Assembly (NCBI RefSeq): GCF_004193775.1
Contig: NC_041021.1
Coordinates: 33,553,718 to 33,617,717 of the forward strand
Source: Glycine soja
Lineage: Eukaryota; Streptophyta; Magnoliopsida; Fabales; Fabaceae
Direction: 5' to 3'
DNA: 64,000 bases
Part shown: positions 58,904-64,000 of the stretch, one piece after another
Numbering within the stretch: the stretch's first letter is position 1
Layout: every line of letters starts with the position of its first letter
Program-made: the position numbers and the translations under genes
The notes under the pieces: model-generated
What the model saw: only the letters and a program-made list of their open reading frames with translations
What the model was told of the DNA's origin: nothing
The model's database searches: none

Positions 58904-60956
58904 ATGGTTAGAATAAGAGGGTTAGCTCGTGCCTCAGGTACTGGTAGAGGCAGAGACATGAGTCAGGATGCACATTATCCTGAAGTTCCTCAACATAGGC
59001 CTACTACTTCAGTACGTAGGCAATGGGTTCATGTGACTGAGGACGTTACTCATACACCTGAGGATGTGCCTCAGTTGAATGAGGATGTTCCTCATGTGTC
59101 TGATGCTACTCCGGAGATGACAGGCGCTGTTGATGCTGCGGACGTAGAGGGAGTGGCTACTGATGGTAGTGAGGGTTCACTTGCTGTTGATGAGGGATTC
59201 CCTGGTGGGCCACGTGACCCATCGATTTTGGCTGGTTTTGCCGAGCATGTGGAACATAGCATCTGGAGTGGACAGGTACTTACATTTTGACGTTCAGTAA
59301 TTATATGATAATTATTTATAGTTTGATTGTTTTTGATATAGACATTTTTATAAACTGTTATGTGTTATTCAATTTAGGAACGACCCAATCTGAAGTTGGT
59401 CTCCCATGGTAGAAAAGTAGATAAATTTGGGAGACCAACGCCTGAGATAGAAAGCATGATTGCGGCCACCAGATTGAGTCCACTGATCAGGTGTTCGGTA
59501 ATCACCACTGATCCTGGACTTATATCCGCCTTCTTCGAGAGGTGGCATAGGGAGACCAACACCTTCCACTTGCCAGTAGGAGAGTTGACGATCACTCTAG
59601 ATGACGTGGTGTCACTCCTACACCTTCCCATCACTGGCGCGCTGCATACCTTCGAGCCGCTGGTTACTTCCGACGCAGTCATGCTTTTGACGGAGCTGCT
59701 TAAGGTCAGCCCTGAGGAGGCTAGAGCTAAGACCCATCAAGCTGGTGGGCCTCATGTTTGGTTGTCATGGCTTCGAGACGTGTACGAGAGCAAGTGCCGG
59801 GCCAGACGGTGGGTTGTAGCAGCCCGTGCGTACCTCCTCCACTTGGTCGGTTGCATTTTTTTCGCTAACAAGAGTGCAACACATGTTTATGTCATGCACC
59901 TGGAGGCTTTTAGGGACCTGGCCCAGGCAGGGGGATTCTCTTGGGGAGCGGTTGCGTTGATCCACTTGTACGAGTATCTGAATGAAGTGTTGCAGACCCC
60001 TACACGGCAGATAACCGGTTACATTACATTATTTCAGGTAAATATTGTGTTACTTATAATTTAAATTGAACTAAGATGAAATTCATTTTTTTTTTTTATT
60101 GATGTTGACTTCGTGTTTGTAGTGTTGGATATACGAGCACTTTCCGACGGTGCATCAGTGCGTCGTTGATGATGCTTATGCTGAGGCAAGCCCACATGCC
60201 TCCAGGTGTCTTACGGGTAAGGCTCATATGATGAGGATCAAGGGAGCCCCATACCGGGCACCTATGGAAGCCCTGACTGTCACGAACGTGTCATGGATGC
60301 CCTATGCTGAGCACCGGGGAGTTAGGGGCTTCGACCTGATCTCATCGTACACGGGCCAACTTAAATGGGGTCAGATAGTAGTCTACGTTCGACCAAAGCG
60401 GGTGCTTCGATAGTTCGGGTACATTCAGACCGTCCCTCCACTGCCTGTTCGTGATTCGTTGACGGGTCCTGATATAGACGACTGGTGGCTGCACTTTTCA
60501 GACCATCAAGTGCCCGTGGGGGAGATCTATGTAGTTCCTAGCCAGTTGGCGCCAGACTACATGGATTGGTTTTTTCGGATTTCGCACCCGTTTGTCACGC
60601 CGATCGAGGACAATGCTGAGCCGAGATATCCGCCTACCCCACATGATGAGGAGTTCATCGAGCCACCTATCCTGGAGGTTCCAGTTGCGTCCGATCTCCC
60701 TACACATTCAGTGGTAAGCTAAAATTGTGTACTTTTTCATAATTTAAATTTTTAAAAAATGTGATACTAACTTTGTTATTTTGATGGCTGCCAAGGATGT
60801 GAAGCGATGGTTGAAAATTTGGGAGCAATCGCTGAGCATTTGGAGCAGGTCATCAACCTCAGGATGGTCACTGAAGGCATTGACTTATATGACATCATGG
60901 CTCGTTGCCTGAGGATAGCTAGAGGTGACGCCGCAGATGGAAGTCTTAGGCCGTGA
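58904..60956 (+). pseudogene. MAIN-like plant mobile domain protein with a nonsense codon
   Basis: Exons 58904-59275, 59378-60037, 60123-60713 and about 60796-60956; the first three join in phase 0 at GT-AG sites. Exon 1 is a Gly/Arg-rich then acidic N-terminal tail. Exon 2 is the plant mobile domain: HFP-type VGELTITLDDVVSLLHLPIT, GALHTFEPL, WLSWLRDVYESK, RAYLLHLVGCIFFANKS and TRQITGYITLFQ. Exon 3 continues CWIYEHFPTVHQC, then RPKRVLR, a TAG at 60411-60413 and FGYIQTVPPLP. Relatives have Gln there. Exon 4 (IAEHLEQVINLRMVTEG..CLRIARG) matches the family tail but joins out of phase and ends at a TGA (60954) where Arg is likely. MAIN and MAIL1 keep meristem cells intact and silence transposons; relatives are often carried by transposons. 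Confidence 0.85.
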
Positions 60957-61069
60957 CAAAGACGACACATAGAATTGGATACATATTTTTATTGTATTTA
61001 AAGTTTTAATTTTTGTATTCCTTTATATATGTGATAAGACACATATACTTAGACCATTTTTAATTTATG

Positions 61070-61101
61070 TCTCTCTCTCTCTCTCTATATATATATATAC
61101 T
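61070..61101. repeat. TC/TA microsatellite
   Basis: A run of TC dinucleotides passing directly into TA dinucleotides, about 110 bp downstream of the MAIN-like gene. Confidence 0.9.
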
Positions 61102-61388
61102 TTGAAATTTAAATATAAACCATACACACGTACATAGAGATAGTTAAAAATTATCTATCCAAATAAAACAAGATACAGGTAAATAACTAAAAATTATGAA
61201 ATTATAGTAGATGACAGGCGTTGAAAAAAATTATAATATTCGAATAAATAGAAATAAAATGAAAGAAATGAATAAATTTCTTTGGGCCTGTTTGGGATAA
61301 TGGAAAACAAAGTAAAAATAAATAAATAAGTTATTTAGAAATATTCTATACTAATAAAAATGTAATTTTTTACTCCACTAATAAAAAT

Positions 61389-62530
61389 AGGATTTGGACC
61401 GTTACAAATATGCCTAAGTACCCCTATTCGGCATTTTTTTTTTAAAATTATGTGCGAGTCGCCTAAGACATTCGAGGGGTGCTATTTCTCATGTTTGCAC
61501 GTCAAGGAACTAAAAAAAAATAAAAGTGTCGACCGGTTCCATCAAATCGGACCTGAAAAAAAAAGCACAAAAATAAAAAAATAGGATTTGGACCGTTACA
61601 AATATGCCTAAGTACCCCTGTTCGGCATTTTTTAAAATTATGTGCGAGTCACCTAAGACATTCAGGGGGAACTATTTCTCATATTTGCACATCAAGGAAC
61701 TAAAAAAAAATAAAAGCCTCGACTGGTTCCATCGAATCAGACCTGAAAAAAAGCACAAAAATAAAAAAAAAATAGGATTTGGACCGTTACAAATATGCCT
61801 AAGTACCCCTGTTCGGCATTTTTTTAAAATCATGTGTGAGTCGCCTAAGACATTCGGGGGCGCTATTTCTCATGTTTGCACGTGAACGAACTAAAAAAAA
61901 AAAGCGTTGACCGGTTCCATCGAATCGGACCTGAAAAAAAGCACAAAAATAAAAAAAAATAGGATTTGGACCGTTACAAATATGCCTAAGTACCCCTATT
62001 CGGCATTTTTTTAAAATTATGTGCGAGTCATCTAAGACATTCGGGGGGGGGGGTACTATTTCTCATGTTTGTACATCAAAGAACTCAAAAAAATATAAAA
62101 GCCTCGACTGGTTCCATCGAATCGGACCTGAAAAAAAAAAGCACAAAAAATAGGATTTGGACCGTTACAAATATGCCTAAGTACCCCTGTTCGATATTTT
62201 TTTAAAATTATGTGCGAGTCACCTAAGACATTCGGGGGGCACTATTTCTCATGTTTGCACATCAAGGAATAAAAAAAAAAATAAAAGCCTCGACTGGTTC
62301 CATCAAATCGGACCTGGAAAAAAAGCACAAAAATTAAAAAAATAGGATTTGGACCATTACAAATATGCCTAAGTACCCTTGTTCGGCATTTTTTTAAAAT
62401 CATGTGAGTCGCCTAAGACATCCGGGGGTGCTATTTCTCATGTTTGCATGTCAAGGAACTCAAAAAAATAAAAGCCTTGACCGATTCCATCGAATTGAAC
62501 TTGAAAAATAGCACAAAAATAAAAAAAGGA
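61389..62530. repeat. Tandem array, about 191 bp x 6
   Basis: Units start with AGGATTTGGACCGTTACAAA at 61389, 61583, 61774, 61961, 62152 and 62344 (spacing 194, 191, 187, 191, 192). Each has CCTAAGTACCCCTGTTCGGC, a T-run, TGTGCGAGTCRCCTAAGACA, a G-run of 3-10 bases, TATTTCTCATGTTTGCACRT, an A-run and GGTTCCATCGAATCGGACC. Length differences come from the homopolymer runs. It stops at about 62530 with a decayed copy. The frames that open inside are by-products. Confidence 0.93.
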
Positions 62531-63000
62531 TTTGTTTATTTATATGATTTTTATCTTTAAGGTAAAATAATTTATCGGTAATATAAAGATTATTCGGTAA
62601 AATATTTATTTATGAAATTATTTAAATTTATTTATATGATTTTTATCTTTAAGGTAAAATAATTTCATAAGATTTCAAAGTAAAATTAAATTATTAGTTA
62701 TTTATTTTTTTAAAAAAGAAGTAATTATATAAATTTATTAATCAATCACTATAATAATAACATACTTTAACTATTTTACATAATTCTGAACATATTATAA
62801 TTAGTCATAAAAGTTAGAAAAACAATTAATCAGTACCAACAACATTAAGCATCCGCTTTTCATATATAATACACATAACAAATGGGTCACAAACATAACA
62901 AAGCGACAAAGAGTTGTTTACACACTAACACATTACATTCAATTCAACATGGTGGACACAAATATAATTTGCATGAAACACCACAAAATATAACTAGCAT

Positions 63001-63852
63001 TCAATCCTGCAACGACGTAACCACCTCGTCCTCATTTTCCATTACCAGTTTACTAAAGAGAGCCAAAATTTCTATTGGCACAAATTGTTTCCAGTAATTG
63101 GACTCTACCAACACCTTCAGCACGTCGTCGTCAGATTTCAGCTTACTAATTTCAAATTTTATAACTTTGTCAGAATACTTCAAATGAGCAGGTTGTCAAA
63201 AAAACAAACTCCTTACAACTTGGGATTCATGAATCCTATGAGGAGGATTCCCTTTAGGTGCTACTTGCTTGATCAAATCCTTCAGTTTATCTAGGCTACA
63301 TCCTTTTGGAATATCAAATTTTTGGGGATTTTTTCCCGTGAACGCGTAACCTATAAAGTTGTTTTGGCGTGGCATGTTCCACCTTCCGTTATAATACAGA
63401 ACCGCATCATGAGTAGGGGTCATAGTGCATTCAAGTAAGTTTAAAATTCCATTTGGTGTTCTACTAGCGGTGCATAACAACTCAATCGGTCCAACACATG
63501 AAAATCGATCATTACACATTAACATTGTGTTCACATCCATGTCATCTTTCAATTGCATACATTGGAAGTGAATTTTGTTACTTGTATCTTCGAGTGGTCG
63601 CCGGTAATGAATTTCATCCACAACTTGATTGTCATTTACCTGAAGGGTGTTGTGTATTCTGCTTTTAAGAGTTGCAAAATCACACATGTTTGGTACTCGC
63701 ATGGGCACTGGAGTTGAACTTTGAAAATAAACCCCACACTTGTTGTGAATGACGGATCCATTTGGAAAAATGAAGGCCAACCTTGAGTTGACGATCGTCT
63801 GAGAGGAAGTTTCTCCTAAGAATGCCATTGTTTGTCGAATTTTTTTTGACAT
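63001..63852 (-). pseudogene. MULE-associated N-terminal-type protein with one nonsense codon
   Basis: From ATG 63852 one frame runs 283 codons to a stop at 63001, interrupted only by TGA at 63196-63198. The start MSKKIRQTMAFLGE is followed by RLAFIFPNGSVIHNKCGVYF, a domain with LKSRIHNTLQ, VVDEIHYRRPLEDTSNKIHF and CMQLKDDMDVNTMLM. This resembles the PB1-like N-terminal region of plant MULE proteins. Near the end, VVRSLFF, the stop, QPAHLKYSDKVIKFEISK and LVESNYWKQFVPIEILALFS follow. Relatives plausibly have Arg at the stop (CGA to TGA). No transposase domain is attached. I am confident it is one former gene, less so of its family. Confidence 0.65.
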
Positions 63853-64000
63853 AATGTGAATACCACTTTATGTGCGAAAGATGGGCGCCTGGCCATGTCT
63901 CATTTATAAACATGGCATGCAGGTGCTTGGCTTCACTTTTAACAGACCTGTGATCATTTTCCGTTTTTAAATTTACAAGTAAAGCAATGTCGTGTCACAT

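Noticed and set aside
61604..61885. 93-residue plus frame in the 191-bp array
   Set aside because: It reads through two repeat units and holds homopolymer-encoded Lys runs; a by-product of the repeat.
1..64000. tRNA, rRNA or other structural RNA genes
   Set aside because: No tRNA box A/B pair with a foldable cloverleaf or rRNA-like stretch was noticed by eye; a tRNAscan/Rfam run would settle this.

Overview
This is a plant nuclear window, almost certainly from a legume and most likely soybean (Glycine) or a close relative. The reasons are the dense arrays of the palindromes TGGTAATCGATTACCA and TGTAATCGATTACA, SIRE-type Sirevirus LTRs ending in the complement of TGTTGGATCAAGTGGCC, Tat-clade Ty3/gypsy sequence, AT-rich intergenic DNA and GT-AG introns. 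No organism label was given, so this is inference.

Layout. 1-13.5 kb is one decayed minus-strand Tat/Ogre-clade Ty3/gypsy element. It runs from PBS and LTR near 12.9 kb through gag, protease, RT, RNase H and integrase to 4.8 kb, then a 3' region with three repeat arrays and an antisense coiled-coil ORF at the window edge. Two Sirevirus solo LTRs, each with a perfect 5-bp target duplication, split its RT and RNase H, and a third LTR sits in its 3' region. 13.5-15.9 kb holds gypsy LTR pieces. 15.9-25.9 kb is a plus-strand SIRE1-like Sirevirus with gag, protease, integrase, RNase H, envelope-like ORF, polypurine tracts and 3' LTR. It has lost its RT core and carries a 2.67-kb gypsy solo LTR. 27.9-28.9 kb is a two-exon coiled-coil gene with a predicted N-myristoylation signal. 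30.2-33.4 kb is a hAT element split by an LTR that is itself split by a Sirevirus solo LTR. 34-40 kb is AT-rich with a MITE, a Mutator/FAR1-type transposase remnant and a CACTA-like end. 41.1-44.4 kb is a Reina-like chromovirus remnant with a C-terminal chromodomain, followed by another Sirevirus solo LTR. 46.8-48.0 kb is a complete non-autonomous hAT element. 51.7-56.6 kb is a minus-strand WDR55-like WD40 gene with 13 clean exons and a lost 5' end. 58.9-61.0 kb is a MAIN-like plant mobile domain gene with a nonsense codon. 61.4-62.5 kb is a tandem array of about 191 bp x 6. 63.0-63.9 kb is a minus-strand ORF resembling the N-terminal region of MULE-associated proteins.

Working together. Only the coiled-coil gene and possibly the WDR55-like gene look like host genes under constraint; the rest is nested transposon archaeology. 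Nonsense codons in the element ORFs fall mostly where the family has Gln or Arg, as expected from deamination of methylated cytosine. I did not find a clearly new biological system. The best leads are the palindrome arrays in and between Sirevirus parts, and the mobile-domain gene / 191-bp array / MULE-like ORF cassette at the right edge.
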